Positions 47,071 to 57,656 of a stretch of 64,000 nucleotides of DNA are shown here, piece after piece (position 1 is the stretch's first letter; every line of letters begins with the position of its first letter). The notes under the pieces were generated by a model that worked only from the letters and a program-made list of their open reading frames with translations, was not told the DNA's origin and did no database searches. Origin of the DNA: Bradyrhizobium paxllaeri (lineage in GTDB: Bacteria; Pseudomonadota; Alphaproteobacteria; Rhizobiales; Xanthobacteraceae); NCBI RefSeq assembly GCF_001693515.2, contig NZ_CP042968.1:4526001-4590000 (forward strand), read 5' to 3'. Position numbers and translations under genes: made by a program.

Positions 47071-48264
47071 CTACGTCGACGGTGCATCCGCCGGCCGCGT
47101 CTGGCGCAACAGATTGGCGCAGACAAAGCCCAGTACAATCATGATGGCCCCCGCGGTGAGCAAGGTCGGCACCTTGCCGGCATGCTGGATTCCAAAACCA
47201 TAAGCGATGGGTCCGACGGTCTGGCCCATGAAGAAAAAGAACGCGTGCAACGACAGCGCGGTCGCGCGTGCTTCCGCCGACAATTCGCTGGCGAATACCT
47301 GCAGGCTGCCGTGGATCATGTAGAAACCCCAGCCCATGAAGACCAGATTGAGGAGCTGCAATCTCCATTCCAGCCCCAATGCGACCGCCATGAGCTGCAC
47401 ACCGACCAGCGCCGCGCCGCCAATGATCATCCCGTTGACGCCGATCTTCGGCAGCAGCCGCGACACCGTCATGGTGTAGATGAGGCCGCCGACCGCAAAG
47501 CCGGCGATGACGACGCCTGCGATCGACAACGAGGTTTGTCCGAGGTCGAACAGGAACGAGGCAATGAACGGAAACAGGCCGAGCACGCAGCAGCCTTCGA
47601 TGAAGACGGCCGAATAGCAGATGCGCGCGTTCGGGTTGGTGAAGATGGTGCGATAGCCCTGCTTGAGAGCCGACAGGCTGGTGCGCGGCGGATGGGTCAG
47701 CGCCGCGCCGCGAAACCCGATCGCGACCACGATCGAAGCCACGACGACGATCCCGCCGAGCACGGCCAGCACGCCGCGCCAGCCGAGGAAATCGCCGATC
47801 AGGCCGGACACCGTGGCACCCAGGAGATTGCCGGTCATGGCGCCGGCCAGCGTGCGCCCGATCGCGACCTGACGCTTTTCGGCGCCGACGAGATCGCTGG
47901 TCAGCCCCAGCGCGATCGGAAACACGCCGCCGGAACCGATGCCGGCCAGAATGCGGCTGGCAAACAACAGCGGAAACGAGGTCGCCATCGCGCCGAGAAT
48001 GTTGGCGAAGCCGAGCAGCGTAAGCGCCACGATCATCAGCCTCGCCTTGCCGAAAACGTCGGCGAAGGCGCCCAGCACCGGCTGGATGATGGCAAAGGTG
48101 AACGCGAAGGCGGCGGCGAAACTGGCGGCGGTGGCGATGCTGACCGAAAAATCCTCGGCCACGTGCGGCAGCACCGGATCGAGCGCGCGGGCGGACAGGG
48201 CCGCCGAAAAGGTTGCGAGCGCGATGATATTGAGCGCCGGCGGCATGCCGCTGGCGACGGTCAC
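47071..48264 (-). CDS. MFS transporter (DHA1-like)
   Basis: The product is a 397-residue inner-membrane transporter with about 12 helices. The motif-A-like loop between helices 2 and 3 is '[17 protein letters not shown]', and helix 4 has '[20 protein letters not shown]'. It follows kdsA with a 4-bp overlap (ATGA). It resembles drug or sugar exporters of the DHA1 type. The coupling to kdsA gives no clear substrate. Confidence 0.88.
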   Translation of the reverse strand: MTVASGMPPALNIIALATFSAALSARALDPVLPHVAEDFSVSIATAASFAAAFAFTFAIIQPVLGAFADVFGKARLMIVALTLLGFANILGAMATSFPLLFASRILAGIGSGGVFPIALGLTSDLVGAEKRQVAIGRTLAGAMTGNLLGATVSGLIGDFLGWRGVLAVLGGIVVVASIVVAIGFRGAALTHPPRTSLSALKQGYRTIFTNPNARICYSAVFIEGCCVLGLFPFIASFLFDLGQTSLSIAGVVIAGFAVGGLIYTMTVSRLLPKIGVNGMIIGGAALVGVQLMAVALGLEWRLQLLNLVFMGWGFYMIHGSLQVFASELSAEARATALSLHAFFFFMGQTVGPIAYGFGIQHAGKVPTLLTAGAIMIVLGFVCANLLRQTRPADAPST

Positions 48265-49112
48265 GACGACGCGTTCTTGGAAAGCGCGTCGAATGCCATC
48301 AGCCGCTTCACCAGCGCCTCGAACTCGCGCAGCGGCACCATGTTGGGGCCGTCAGACGGCGCGCAATCGGGATCGGGATGGGTCTCGATGAACACGCCGG
48401 CGACGCCGACCGCGACCGCGGCGCGCGCCAGCACGGGGACGAATTCGCGCTGGCCGCCGGATGAGGTGCCCTTCCCGCCCGGCTGCTGCACCGAATGGGT
48501 GGCGTCGAAGATAACAGGCGCGCCCGTCGTCTGCGCCATGATCGGCAGCGCGCGCATGTCTGAGACCAGCGTGTTGTAGCCGAACGAGGCGCCGCGTTCG
48601 GTCACCATCACGTTCGGATTGCCGCCGCCGGTGATCTTGGTGACGACGTTGGTCATTTCCCACGGCGCGAGAAACTGGCCCTTCTTGACGTTGACGACCT
48701 TGCCGGTCGCCGCAGCCGCCAGCAGCAGGTCCGTCTGGCGACACAGGAACGCCGGGATCTGCAGCACGTCGACCGCCTGCGCGGCTTCCGCGCACTGGCC
48801 GGCCTCGTGCACGTCGGTCAGCACGGGCAAACCGAGCGAGGAGCGAATCTCGGCGAAGATCGGCAGCGCCTGCGCAAGACCAACGCCGCGCGCGGCCGAG
48901 CCTGAGGTGCGGTTGGCCTTGTCGAAGGAGGTCTTGTAAACGAGGCCAATCCCGAGGCGGCTGGCGATCTCCTTCAGCGCGCTCGCCACTTCGAGCGCAT
49001 GCGCCCGACTCTCGAGCTGGCAAGGACCTGCAATGATCGAAATCGGCAGGCCGTTGCCGAATTTGACCGGGCCGACCGAGACGACCGGGGCTGCTTCGGG
49101 TTTCGAGTTCAA
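48261..49112 (-). CDS. kdsA: KDO-8-phosphate synthase
   Basis: KdsA condenses phosphoenolpyruvate and arabinose-5-phosphate for the lipopolysaccharide inner core. The 283-residue protein starts at TTG 49112, with AAAGGA seven bases upstream. The motif '[18 protein letters not shown]' has the Cys that marks the metal-dependent class (family knowledge); '[13 protein letters not shown]' binds PEP and '[16 protein letters not shown]' supplies the second metal site. Its end overlaps an MFS gene. Its location near pyrG and eno is typical. Confidence 0.95.
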   Translation of the reverse strand: MNSKPEAAPVVSVGPVKFGNGLPISIIAGPCQLESRAHALEVASALKEIASRLGIGLVYKTSFDKANRTSGSAARGVGLAQALPIFAEIRSSLGLPVLTDVHEAGQCAEAAQAVDVLQIPAFLCRQTDLLLAAAATGKVVNVKKGQFLAPWEMTNVVTKITGGGNPNVMVTERGASFGYNTLVSDMRALPIMAQTTGAPVIFDATHSVQQPGGKGTSSGGQREFVPVLARAAVAVGVAGVFIETHPDPDCAPSDGPNMVPLREFEALVKRLMAFDALSKNASS

Positions 49113-49133
49113 GGGATTTTCCTTTACATTCGG

Positions 49134-49154
49134 CGCGGACCATGCCGGTCCGCG
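49134..49154 (-). promoter_or_regulatory. Hairpin in the kdsA leader
   Basis: CGCGGACC and GGTCCGCG form a perfect 8-bp stem around a five-base loop, 21 bases before the kdsA TTG. No T-run follows. It may end or stabilise the NIPSNAP transcript or shape the kdsA leader. Confidence 0.4.
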
Positions 49155-49205
49155 ACCCCAGGATCAACCCCGTTTAACCCCCGAATATCAGGGTTGCGCG
49201 CGCGG

Positions 49206-49532
49206 CTATTTTACCGCGGAAAACGCCGTCGGCACCAGCAACTGGCTGACGATGTTGTCGATGATCTGGCCGTCTTCCTCGCTCTTGGCGCGGCCGGCGA
49301 TCCAGTCTGGATCGGACTGGAATGCGGTCCATTTCTTTTCGCGGTCGGCAAGCGAGTCCCAGGCGACGAAGTAGGTCAGTTCCTGATTGGAGGTGCCGAT
49401 CAGCGTGGTGTAGAAGCCGGCCTGCTTGATGCCGTGCTTGTCCCACAGTTTCAGCGTCAGCGTATCGAAGCGCTTCATCAGCGCCGGCAGGCGGCCCGGC
49501 AGACAGCGATAGACGCGCATTTCCATGATCAT
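49206..49532 (-). CDS. NIPSNAP-family protein
   Basis: The product is a 108-residue small ferredoxin-like alpha+beta barrel. The start MIMEMRVYRCLPGRLPALMK is preceded by GGGAG; the frame runs 51 bases further upstream. The family traits are the N-terminal 'EMRVYRCLPGRLPALMKRF', 'TLKLWDKHGIKQAGFYTT' and 'ELTYFVAWDSLADREKKW'. Bacterial NIPSNAP proteins have no settled activity. It lies between pyrG and kdsA, on the same strand, and is separated from pyrG by a large inverted repeat. Confidence 0.85.
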   Translation of the reverse strand: MIMEMRVYRCLPGRLPALMKRFDTLTLKLWDKHGIKQAGFYTTLIGTSNQELTYFVAWDSLADREKKWTAFQSDPDWIAGRAKSEEDGQIIDNIVSQLLVPTAFSAVK

Positions 49533-49609
49533 CGGCTTTGCTCCCAAGGTTGTTGTTCTTGCGGGCGGGAGTTGTCGCAACAATCGACGCGTTCGTCAAA
49601 GGTGCCCTC

Positions 49610-49774
49610 ACTTCACCCGCCCCTTGAGGGGGCGGGTCGGCACGCATCGCAGATGCGTGACGGGGCGGGGTGACAGTCTATCAACGCATGCACTGTCAGA
49701 CGGTGAGAGACCGTCACCCCGCCCCGCCGCGCGCTTTGCGCGCGTCGACCCGCCCCCTCAAGGGGCGGGTGAAG
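49610..49774. repeat. Large inverted repeat, family C
   Basis: The outer arms of 29 bases (CTTCACCCGCCCCTTGAGG continuing into GGGCGGGTCG, and its reverse complement at 49746-49774) are near perfect. Inside are self-complementary CCGCCCC/GGGGCGG stretches, and next in are GACGGGGCGGGGTGACAG against GTCACCCCGCCCCG. The whole can form one long cruciform of 165 bases. It ends exactly at the pyrG stop codon. Confidence 0.9.
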
Positions 49775-51412
<1,638 letters not shown>

Positions 51413-51532
51413 CTACCTTTAAGGCCACTGCCCCGATTCTCCAAAGCGAATCGCGTGCACGGGCAAACATTTTGCCGGGCTGTGGGTGACGTTAAATTTG
51501 AAGCGATTTCAGAGCATTGATGAGAAATTCTG

Positions 51533-51560
51533 ATGCAGGACGGTAGAGCCCGTCCTGCAT
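51533..51560 (-). terminator. Hairpin terminator after secG
   Basis: ATGCAGGACGG and CCGTCCTGCAT are perfect 11-bp arms around a six-base loop, starting 12 bases after the secG stop. The downstream minus-strand tract CAGAATTTCTC is only moderately T-rich, so termination may be partial. It precedes pyrG by about 130 bp. Confidence 0.6.
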
Positions 51561-51572
51561 GGCCACTCTGCT

Positions 51573-51953
51573 TTATTGCGAACGCGGCGCCTGCGGGCCC
51601 GACGGAGCCTGCTGTTCATCCACCTTCTTGAGCGTATCGAGCACGCCACCGGAGGTCGGCGGAGCGACCGGCGTTGCGCCACCCGGCTGCGACTGCGTAG
51701 CCGGCGCGGTGTCGAGGATCGAGGCCGGCTTGCGATCGACGCCCGCAAGCCAGGCCAGCGCCATGCTGGTCAGGAAGAAAAGTCCTGCGAGAATCGCAGT
51801 CGTCCGCGTCAACAGATTGGCGGTGCCGCGGCTCGACATGAAGCCGGCGCCGCCGCCCATGCCGAGGCCGCCGCCTTCGGATTTCTGCAGCAACACGGCG
51901 CCGATCAGCACGGCGACGATCATGAGGTGAACGACGATAAGGACGGTCTGCAT
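51573..51953 (-). CDS. secG: Protein translocase subunit SecG
   Basis: SecG is an auxiliary subunit of the SecYEG channel. From ATG 51953 (MQTVLIVVHLMIVAVLIGAV) it is 126 residues: helix 1, the conserved 'LLQKSEGGGLGMGGGAGF' loop, 'GTANLLTRTTAILAGLFFLT' forming helix 2, and a long Pro/Gln/Ala-rich cytosolic tail typical of alphaproteobacteria. A frame extends six codons upstream. The tpiA-secG-pyrG neighbourhood is conserved, though here tpiA is 2 kb away with other genes between. Confidence 0.93.
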   Translation of the reverse strand: MQTVLIVVHLMIVAVLIGAVLLQKSEGGGLGMGGGAGFMSSRGTANLLTRTTAILAGLFFLTSMALAWLAGVDRKPASILDTAPATQSQPGGATPVAPPTSGGVLDTLKKVDEQQAPSGPQAPRSQ

Positions 51954-52144
51954 CTTAAAACCTTCCGTCACAAGCCAAGAGCGCCGGGCTTCGGCTGCAC
52001 CAAGAGCTTGCGGGTTTTCCTGAAGTTGCGCGGTGTTACACGATCGGACGGGGCATTGTCACCCCCAAGAGCCGCTGTGGAGATAATTGCCGCAGGCGCC
52101 GCGGCAAGGCTGCCCACACCTCTCGCCAGACATCGCATCGAGGC

Positions 52145-52172
52145 TTGTGGTTGTCGCAATTTCTCATATAAT
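52145..52172 (+). promoter_or_regulatory. Promoter of the XRE-cupin gene, predicted leaderless
   Basis: TTGTGG (52145-52150), 16 bases, then a perfect TATAAT (52167-52172). The ATG follows six bases later (52179), so transcription should begin at or next to the start codon. No ribosome site is present. A direct repeat, ATAATAGACAAAT (52168-52180) and ATAGTAGACGAAT (52188-52200), overlaps the -10 box and the start codon at a 20-base spacing and is a candidate operator. Confidence 0.6.
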
Positions 52173-52178
52173 AGACAA

Positions 52179-52745
52179 ATGGATACTATAGTAGACGAAT
52201 TGAGCGTCCGCCTCGCCCAGCGCCTGCGGCTTGAGCGCGACAGCCGCGGCTGGTCGCTGGCCGATCTCGCCGAACGCTCCGGGGTCTCCAAGGCGACCAT
52301 CAGCAAGATCGAGCGCGCGGAAGTCAGCCCGACCGCGGTGGTGCTGGTGCGCCTCGCCAGCGCCTTCGACCTCACCCTCGCCGGCCTGATGCTGCGCGCC
52401 GAAGGCCAGGGCGGGCGCCTTTCACGCGCCGCCGAGCAGCCGGTATGGCGCGATCCCGAAACCGGCTATTTGCGGCGCCAGGTGTTCAACCGGCCCGATC
52501 ATCCCGTTGAGATCATCAAGGTCGAGATGCCGGCGAAGCAGCGCGTGACGCTGCCCGCTTCGTCCTACGCCCACATCCGCCAGGTGCTCTGGGTGTTGTC
52601 GGGCTCACTCGTCCTCATCGATGGCGGCGAACGCCACGAACTCAGCGCCGGCGACTGCCTCGGATTCGGCCCGCCGGCGGAAGTGACGTTTGCCAACGAG
52701 AGCACCGCGCCCTGCACCTACGTCGTGGCGCTCGCGCGGAGCTAG
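52179..52745 (+). CDS. XRE-family regulator with C-terminal cupin domain
   Basis: The product has 188 residues. The N-terminal Cro/CI-type HTH (about 8-65) contains 'GWSLADLAERSGVSKATISK' and 'IERAEVSPTAVVLVRLASAF'. The C-terminal cupin_2 barrel (about 105-185) has 'SYAHIRQVLWVLSGSLVLID' and 'LSAGDCLGFGPPAEVTF'. Such HTH-cupin proteins sense small ligands and control metabolic genes. It starts right at its promoter, without a ribosome site, and is divergent from secG. Likely autoregulated through the direct repeat. The following two genes on the same strand may be in its operon. Ligand unknown. Confidence 0.88.
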   Translation: MDTIVDELSVRLAQRLRLERDSRGWSLADLAERSGVSKATISKIERAEVSPTAVVLVRLASAFDLTLAGLMLRAEGQGGRLSRAAEQPVWRDPETGYLRRQVFNRPDHPVEIIKVEMPAKQRVTLPASSYAHIRQVLWVLSGSLVLIDGGERHELSAGDCLGFGPPAEVTFANESTAPCTYVVALARS

Positions 52746-52752
52746 ACCTGCG

Positions 52753-53088
52753 ATGGCAGAGGTCGGTGTCAGGAGTTTTCCGGACGACTCTGCCGCTCCC
52801 GGTCACAATCGCGGTCCGCCGCTTGAGGACGAGCACATCCCGGAATGGGGCAACGGCGGTATCGGCAATTACTTCTACTGGAAGGCTGCGCATCGTGCGG
52901 CCTGGAAAAACTCCTCACCCGGCATCGTCGCCTCTCGGATCAGGAAGGCCGAGCGCCTGGGGCTGACTTACGAAGAATACACGCTGGAAATTCTCGAACG
53001 CGGCCGTCACCTGCAGGTCGAGGATGTCGAGCGGATTGTAGAGATCAAGCGGAAGCGCGTCTTGCGCACCGCCAATCATCGAAGCTGA
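52753..53088 (+). CDS. Hypothetical protein with HNRGPP motif, 111 aa
   Basis: The 111-residue soluble protein begins MAEVGVRSFPDDSAAPGHNR with the 'GHNRGPPLEDEHIPEWG' motif that I recall from several short rhizobial proteins. An aromatic segment ('YFYWKAAHRAAWKNS') and a helical basic C-terminus ('YEEYTLEILERGRHLQ') follow. No enzyme motif. It starts seven bases after the XRE-cupin stop, so it is likely co-transcribed. Function unknown. Confidence 0.72.
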   Translation: MAEVGVRSFPDDSAAPGHNRGPPLEDEHIPEWGNGGIGNYFYWKAAHRAAWKNSSPGIVASRIRKAERLGLTYEEYTLEILERGRHLQVEDVERIVEIKRKRVLRTANHRS

Positions 53089-53109
53089 ACCTCGCGGAAA
53101 CTCACCCTC

Positions 53110-53643
53110 ATGTCGAACATTGAGATCAAAGCCTTGAAGCTTTCGCCCGAAATTTGCGCGGTGCTTGGTGAAATACTGATCGAGACAGTGGCGAATGGCG
53201 GCTCGGTCAGCTTCATGCATCCGCTGTCACGGGAAGCCGCCGAAGCGTTCTGGTCCAGCTCGCTCAGCGCTGCGGACCGTGGCGAGCGGATCGTCCTCGG
53301 CGCCTTTGACGGCGACGAGCTGATCGGCACCGTCACGCTGCTGCTCGATCTGCCGCCGAACCAGCCGCACCGCGCCGAGATCGCGAAGATGATGACGCGC
53401 GTCAGTCACCGGCATCGCGGGATCGCGACGGCGCTGTTGCGTGAAGCCGAACGGCTGGCGATCGCGCATCAGCGCTGGCTACTGGTGCTTGACACCGCCG
53501 AGGATGAAGGCGCGGCGGGACTGTACGAGCGCGTAGGCTTCAAGCTGACCGGCGTGATTCCCGACTACGCGTTCAAGCCCCATGGCGGCCTCACCGGGAC
53601 GCTGATCTACTGGAAGAAATTGCGGAAAGGCGTGCCGGCCTGA
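53110..53643 (+). CDS. GNAT-family N-acetyltransferase
   Basis: The product has 177 residues. The GNAT core has 'LGAFDGDELIGTVTLLLDL', then 'RAEIAKMMTRVSHRHRGIA' with the acetyl-CoA loop 'RHRGIATALLREAERLA', then 'LVLDTAEDEGAAGLYERVGF' and 'GVIPDYAFKP'. It is the third gene of the short run after the XRE-cupin gene (21-bp gap). It is convergent with tpiA, only four bases between stops. Substrate unknown. Confidence 0.88.
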   Translation: MSNIEIKALKLSPEICAVLGEILIETVANGGSVSFMHPLSREAAEAFWSSSLSAADRGERIVLGAFDGDELIGTVTLLLDLPPNQPHRAEIAKMMTRVSHRHRGIATALLREAERLAIAHQRWLLVLDTAEDEGAAGLYERVGFKLTGVIPDYAFKPHGGLTGTLIYWKKLRKGVPA

Positions 53644-53647
53644 GGAG

Positions 53648-54400
53648 TTAGCACGCTTCCGCAATCGCCAGAAAATCCGTCGCCTTCAAACTGGCGCCGC
53701 CGACAAGCGCGCCGTTGACATCAGTGACCGCCATCAGTTCCGCCGCGTTGGATGGCTTGACCGACCCGCCGTAGAGGATCCGGATCTTGCCGCCTTCCGC
53801 CTTAAATCGGCTGGTGAGAACACCGCGGATAAAGCGATGAACTTGCTCGACATCCCCGGGCGTCGGCGTCAGCCCGGTGCCGATCGCCCAGACCGGCTCA
53901 TAGGCGACCACCAGATTGGCTGCCGTCGCACCATCAGGCAATGAGCCCGCGAGCTGCCCGCCGCAGACATCCAGTGTCTGCCCGGCATCGCGCTGCTTCT
54001 GCGTCTCCCCGATGCAGACGATTGCCACAAGGCCCGCCCGCCAAGTCGCTTCCGCCTTCTGCCGGACCACCGCGTCGCTCTCGCCATGGTCGGCGCGGCG
54101 CTCCGAATGTCCGACGATGATGGCGCTCGCGCCGGCATCCGCCAGTATTTCCGCCGAGAGGTCGCCGGTATGGGCGCCCGAGGCCTTGGCATGGCAATCC
54201 TGGGCTCCGACGGCGAGTTTTGAGCCGAGCGCCTTGTCGGCGAAACCCGCGATCAGGGTCGCGGGGGGGCAGACCAGCAGGTCGACCTTGCCGGCCAGTG
54301 CACCCGCACCTGCAATCATTGCCTCGAATTCACCCAAGGCGGATTTCAGGCCGTTCATTTTCCAGTTGCCGGCGATCAGCGGCCGGATGGCTTCGGTCAT
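53648..54400 (-). CDS. tpiA: Triosephosphate isomerase
   Basis: TpiA interconverts dihydroxyacetone phosphate and glyceraldehyde-3-phosphate. The 250-residue product begins [20 protein letters not shown], with substrate Asn/Lys in 'AGNWKMNG', catalytic His in '[17 protein letters not shown]', catalytic Glu in '[19 protein letters not shown]', and the phosphate loop '[16 protein letters not shown]'. The frame extends 15 bases upstream. It is divergent from the PpiD-like gene. Confidence 0.97.
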   Translation of the reverse strand: MTEAIRPLIAGNWKMNGLKSALGEFEAMIAGAGALAGKVDLLVCPPATLIAGFADKALGSKLAVGAQDCHAKASGAHTGDLSAEILADAGASAIIVGHSERRADHGESDAVVRQKAEATWRAGLVAIVCIGETQKQRDAGQTLDVCGGQLAGSLPDGATAANLVVAYEPVWAIGTGLTPTPGDVEQVHRFIRGVLTSRFKAEGGKIRILYGGSVKPSNAAELMAVTDVNGALVGGASLKATDFLAIAEAC

Positions 54401-54660
54401 GTCAATTTCTCGCAAAAATGTCAGACTTTGTGGCTTACAGATGCGCTAGCAGAGGCGCGCCGTCAGTTCCAGATACCGGTCCGACGAACCCCCAGCCGTT
54501 AACCGCTTCAATTGGCCCATATGGCCGAGGTTGCGAGGGGGCTGCGGCCACTTTATGATGCGTTATCAACTCGGTGACGCCCTGTTGCGGAATTCGGTCC
54601 CGGATCGAATTCCCCTGGGTACGACCCGGTTCCCCTCTCCTGCAAAAACAAGTTGGACCT

Positions 54661-56562
54661 ATGCTTCGAGGAATTCGGAAAGCCTCATCAAACTGGCTCG
54701 GCAAGGCCGTCATGGCCGTTGTGATGGGCGTTTTGATTGTCAGTTTCGCAGTTTGGGGCATTGCCGACATCTTCAAGGGGTTTGGCCAGTCGTCGCTCGC
54801 CAAGGTTGGCGGGACCGAGATTTCGACCGACCAATTCCGCCAGATCTACACGGAAAAGCTGCAGCAGCTCGGCCGCACTTTCGGCCGTCCGCTAACCTCT
54901 GAACAGGCCCGCGCGTTCGGGATCGACCGGCAGGTGCTGCAGCAGACCATCGCCGAGGCCGCGCTGGATGAGGAAGCCCGGCGCATGGGCCTCGCCCAGT
55001 CGCAGGAAGAGACCATGCGGCTGATCTACGACGATCCGAACTTCAAGGGATTGGGCGGCAAGTTCGATCCGGCACGATTCCAGGCCACGATCCGCCAGTT
55101 CGGATACACCGAGCAGCGCTATCTCAACGAACAGCGGCGCGTCGGGCTGCGCCGCCAGATCGCCGGCACCGTCTCGGCTGGCCTCGAGCCGCCGAAGGTC
55201 CTGATCGAGGCGCTCGCCCGCTTCCAGAACGAACAGCGCTCGATCGAATTCGTCAAACTCGACGCCGCACAGGCCGGCACCATCGACCCGCCCTCGCCCG
55301 AAGCGCTGGCCGCCTATTTCGAGGACCGCAAGACCCAATTCCGCGCACCTGAATATCGCAAGCTGTCGTTTGTCGTGATCAGCCCGGAAGAGATCGGCAA
55401 GTGGATCGAAGTTTCCGACGAGGACGCGAAGAAGGTCTTCGAGCAGCGCCGCGACCAGCTCGGCACGCCGGAAAAGCGCGAAGTGTCGCAGATGTTCTTT
55501 CCGAACGAAGGCGAGGCGCAGGCCGCGCGCAGCCGCATCACGTCGGGAACGTCGTTCGACGATGTCGCCAAGGAGCGCAATCTCAATCTAACCGACGTCG
55601 ATCTCGGCCTGATCGCAAAGACCGCGATCATCGACCCGGCGATCGCGGACGCGGCGTTCTCGCTTGCACCGGGCGAGGTCAGCCAGCCGGTGCAGGGCCG
55701 TTTCGGCGTGGCATTGGTCAAGGTCGGCAAGATCGAGGCGGGCACAATGCCGACGTTTGAAAGCGTGGCGGCGCAGGTGAAGAAGGAGATCGCGACCGAA
55801 CGCGCGCGCGTCAAGGTCAGCGAGCTCCAGAACAAGATGGAAGACGAGCGCAGCGGCGGCGCCAACATCGTCGAGGCTTCGCAGAAGCTCGGCCTGACCC
55901 CGGTCACGATCGAGGCCGTCGACCGCTCCGGCCGTACGCCTGACGGCCAGCCGGTGGCCAACATTCCGCGCGGTCTCGACGTGGTCTCGCAGGCCTTCAA
56001 CAGCGATATCGGCGTCGACAGCGAACCGATCCAGTTCGCCGGCGGCTATGTCTGGTACGACGTGTTGGGCATCACGCCCTCACGCGAGCGCCCGCTCGAC
56101 GAGGTCCGCAGCCAGGTCGAGGCGAAATGGCGCGAGGACCAGATTTCCAACAAGCTGCGCGCGAAGGCGACCGAGATGGTGCAGAAGATCGAACAAGGCG
56201 GCACATTTGCCGAGGTCGCAGCTGCGGTCGGATCGAAGGTCGAGACTGCTGCCGGCTTCCGCCGCGACGCCTCGCTTTCCGCCGTGCCTTCCGCCGTCAT
56301 CACGGCCGCGTTCCGGACGCCCAAGGACGGTGTCGGACAGACGCCGGGCGTCGGCGGCAGCGAGTGGATCGTCTTCCGCGTCACCGACGTGACCGTGCCG
56401 CAGGTCGACGTCGCCTCGGAGGAGCTGAAGAAGCTCAAGGAGACGCTGCAGCGCGGGATGAACGACGAGCAGATTGCGCAATACATCACGAAGATCGAAT
56501 CGATCATCGGCACCTCCATCAACCAGGCCGCCTTCGCGCAGGTGACGGGCGCTAACAACTGA
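54661..56562 (+). CDS. PpiD/SurA-type peptidyl-prolyl isomerase, membrane anchored
   Basis: This periplasmic folding chaperone is tethered to the inner membrane near the Sec exit. The 633-residue protein starts MLRGIRKASSNWLGKAVMAV, with one membrane helix (about 15-37, 'VVMGVLIVSFAVWGIADIF'), a SurA-N/PpiD-type chaperone module ('LAKVGGTEISTDQFRQIY', 'FGIDRQVLQQTIAEAALDEE'), a parvulin PPIC domain around 245-365 ('LGTPEKREVSQMFFPNEGEA', 'LAPGEVSQPVQGRFGVALVK'), and a long C-terminal half. It precedes trpD in the alphaproteobacterial order. Prolyl isomerase activity may be weak, as in PpiD. Confidence 0.9.
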   Translation: MLRGIRKASSNWLGKAVMAVVMGVLIVSFAVWGIADIFKGFGQSSLAKVGGTEISTDQFRQIYTEKLQQLGRTFGRPLTSEQARAFGIDRQVLQQTIAEAALDEEARRMGLAQSQEETMRLIYDDPNFKGLGGKFDPARFQATIRQFGYTEQRYLNEQRRVGLRRQIAGTVSAGLEPPKVLIEALARFQNEQRSIEFVKLDAAQAGTIDPPSPEALAAYFEDRKTQFRAPEYRKLSFVVISPEEIGKWIEVSDEDAKKVFEQRRDQLGTPEKREVSQMFFPNEGEAQAARSRITSGTSFDDVAKERNLNLTDVDLGLIAKTAIIDPAIADAAFSLAPGEVSQPVQGRFGVALVKVGKIEAGTMPTFESVAAQVKKEIATERARVKVSELQNKMEDERSGGANIVEASQKLGLTPVTIEAVDRSGRTPDGQPVANIPRGLDVVSQAFNSDIGVDSEPIQFAGGYVWYDVLGITPSRERPLDEVRSQVEAKWREDQISNKLRAKATEMVQKIEQGGTFAEVAAAVGSKVETAAGFRRDASLSAVPSAVITAAFRTPKDGVGQTPGVGGSEWIVFRVTDVTVPQVDVASEELKKLKETLQRGMNDEQIAQYITKIESIIGTSINQAAFAQVTGANN

Positions 56563-56592
56563 GCATGATCGGCCCACGAAGGCCGGTCGTGC
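56563..56592 (+). terminator. Hairpin between the PpiD-like gene and trpD
   Basis: GCATGATCGGCC pairs with GGCCGGTCGTGC over 12 positions (two G-U) around a six-base loop, starting right after the stop codon. Only TTCACG follows, so it is a weak terminator or a processing/stabilising stem. It does not form part of a recognisable trp leader peptide. Confidence 0.5.
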
Positions 56593-56625
56593 TTCACGAT
56601 GACACCCAATCCTGAAAGCCAAGCG

Positions 56626-57639
56626 ATGGACGACCTCAAATCTATCATCGGAAAAGTCGCCACCGGCGCGACCCTGTCGCGTGACGAAGCGGCGTCCGCC
56701 TTCGACGCCATGATGTCCGGCGAGGCGACGCCATCGCAGATGGGTGGCCTGTTGATGGCGCTCAGGGTCCGCGGCGAAACCGTCGACGAGATCACCGGCG
56801 CGGTGTCGGCGATGCGTGGCAAGATGCTGCGGGTGAAGGCGCCCGCGGATGCTGTCGACGTGGTCGGCACCGGCGGCGACGGCTCCGGTTCGGTCAACGT
56901 CTCGACCTGCGCTTCCTTCATCGTCGCGGGCGCCGGCGTGCCCGTCGCCAAGCACGGCAACCGCGCGCTGTCGTCGCGCTCGGGCGCGGCCGACGTGCTG
57001 GCTTCGCTTGGCGTCAAGATCGACCTCACGCCCGACCAGGTCGGCCGCTGCGTGGCTGAGGCCGGGATCGGCTTCATGTTCGCGCCCGCACATCATCCGG
57101 CGATGAAGAATGTCGGCCCGACCCGGGTCGAGCTCGCCACCCGCACGATCTTCAACCTGCTCGGCCCGCTCTCCAATCCGGCCGGCGTCAAGCGGCAGAT
57201 GGTCGGGGTGTTCTCGCGGCAATGGGTGCAGCCCCTGGCGCAGGTCCTGAAAAACCTCGGCTCCGAATCCGTCTGGGTCGTGCACGGCTCCGACGGGCTC
57301 GACGAAATCACCCTCACCGGCCCGAGCTTTGTGGCGAGCCTCGACAACGGCAAGATCACCACCTTCGAGATCAAGCCGGAAGACGCCGGCCTCGTCTGCT
57401 GCAACAGCGACGCGCTCAGGGGCGGTGACGCCGATGCCAATGCCGAGGCGCTGCAAGGCGTGCTCAACGGCAAGCCCAGTCCCTATCGCGACGTCGCACT
57501 GCTCAACGCCGCAGCGGCACTGATCGTGGCCGGACGCGCCAAGGATTTGAAAGAAGGCGTGGCGCTCGGCGTCAAGTCGCTCGACAGTGGCGCGGCGGCG
57601 GCGCGGCTGAAGCACCTGGTCGCGGTCTCGCGCGGCTGA
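56626..57639 (+). CDS. trpD: Anthranilate phosphoribosyltransferase
   Basis: TrpD joins anthranilate to phosphoribosyl pyrophosphate in tryptophan synthesis. From ATG 56626 it is 337 residues ([20 protein letters not shown]); an ATG 27 bases upstream lies too close to the preceding hairpin. It has the PRPP loop '[20 protein letters not shown]' near residue 80, '[18 protein letters not shown]', the '[20 protein letters not shown]' motif and '[10 protein letters not shown]'. trpG is not adjacent; in Bradyrhizobium-type bacteria it is usually fused to trpE elsewhere (family knowledge). Confidence 0.95.
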   Translation: MDDLKSIIGKVATGATLSRDEAASAFDAMMSGEATPSQMGGLLMALRVRGETVDEITGAVSAMRGKMLRVKAPADAVDVVGTGGDGSGSVNVSTCASFIVAGAGVPVAKHGNRALSSRSGAADVLASLGVKIDLTPDQVGRCVAEAGIGFMFAPAHHPAMKNVGPTRVELATRTIFNLLGPLSNPAGVKRQMVGVFSRQWVQPLAQVLKNLGSESVWVVHGSDGLDEITLTGPSFVASLDNGKITTFEIKPEDAGLVCCNSDALRGGDADANAEALQGVLNGKPSPYRDVALLNAAAALIVAGRAKDLKEGVALGVKSLDSGAAAARLKHLVAVSRG

Positions 57640-57656
57640 TCCGAGGGCGGTGAAAG

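Noticed and set aside
51972..52140. tRNA-Leu gene next to secG, as in enterobacteria
   Set aside because: No cloverleaf with a GGTTCRA-type T-loop or matching acceptor stem could be found.
56563..56625. Trp attenuator and leader peptide before trpD
   Set aside because: The stem is present, but there is no short frame with tandem Trp codons and no terminator/antiterminator pair.
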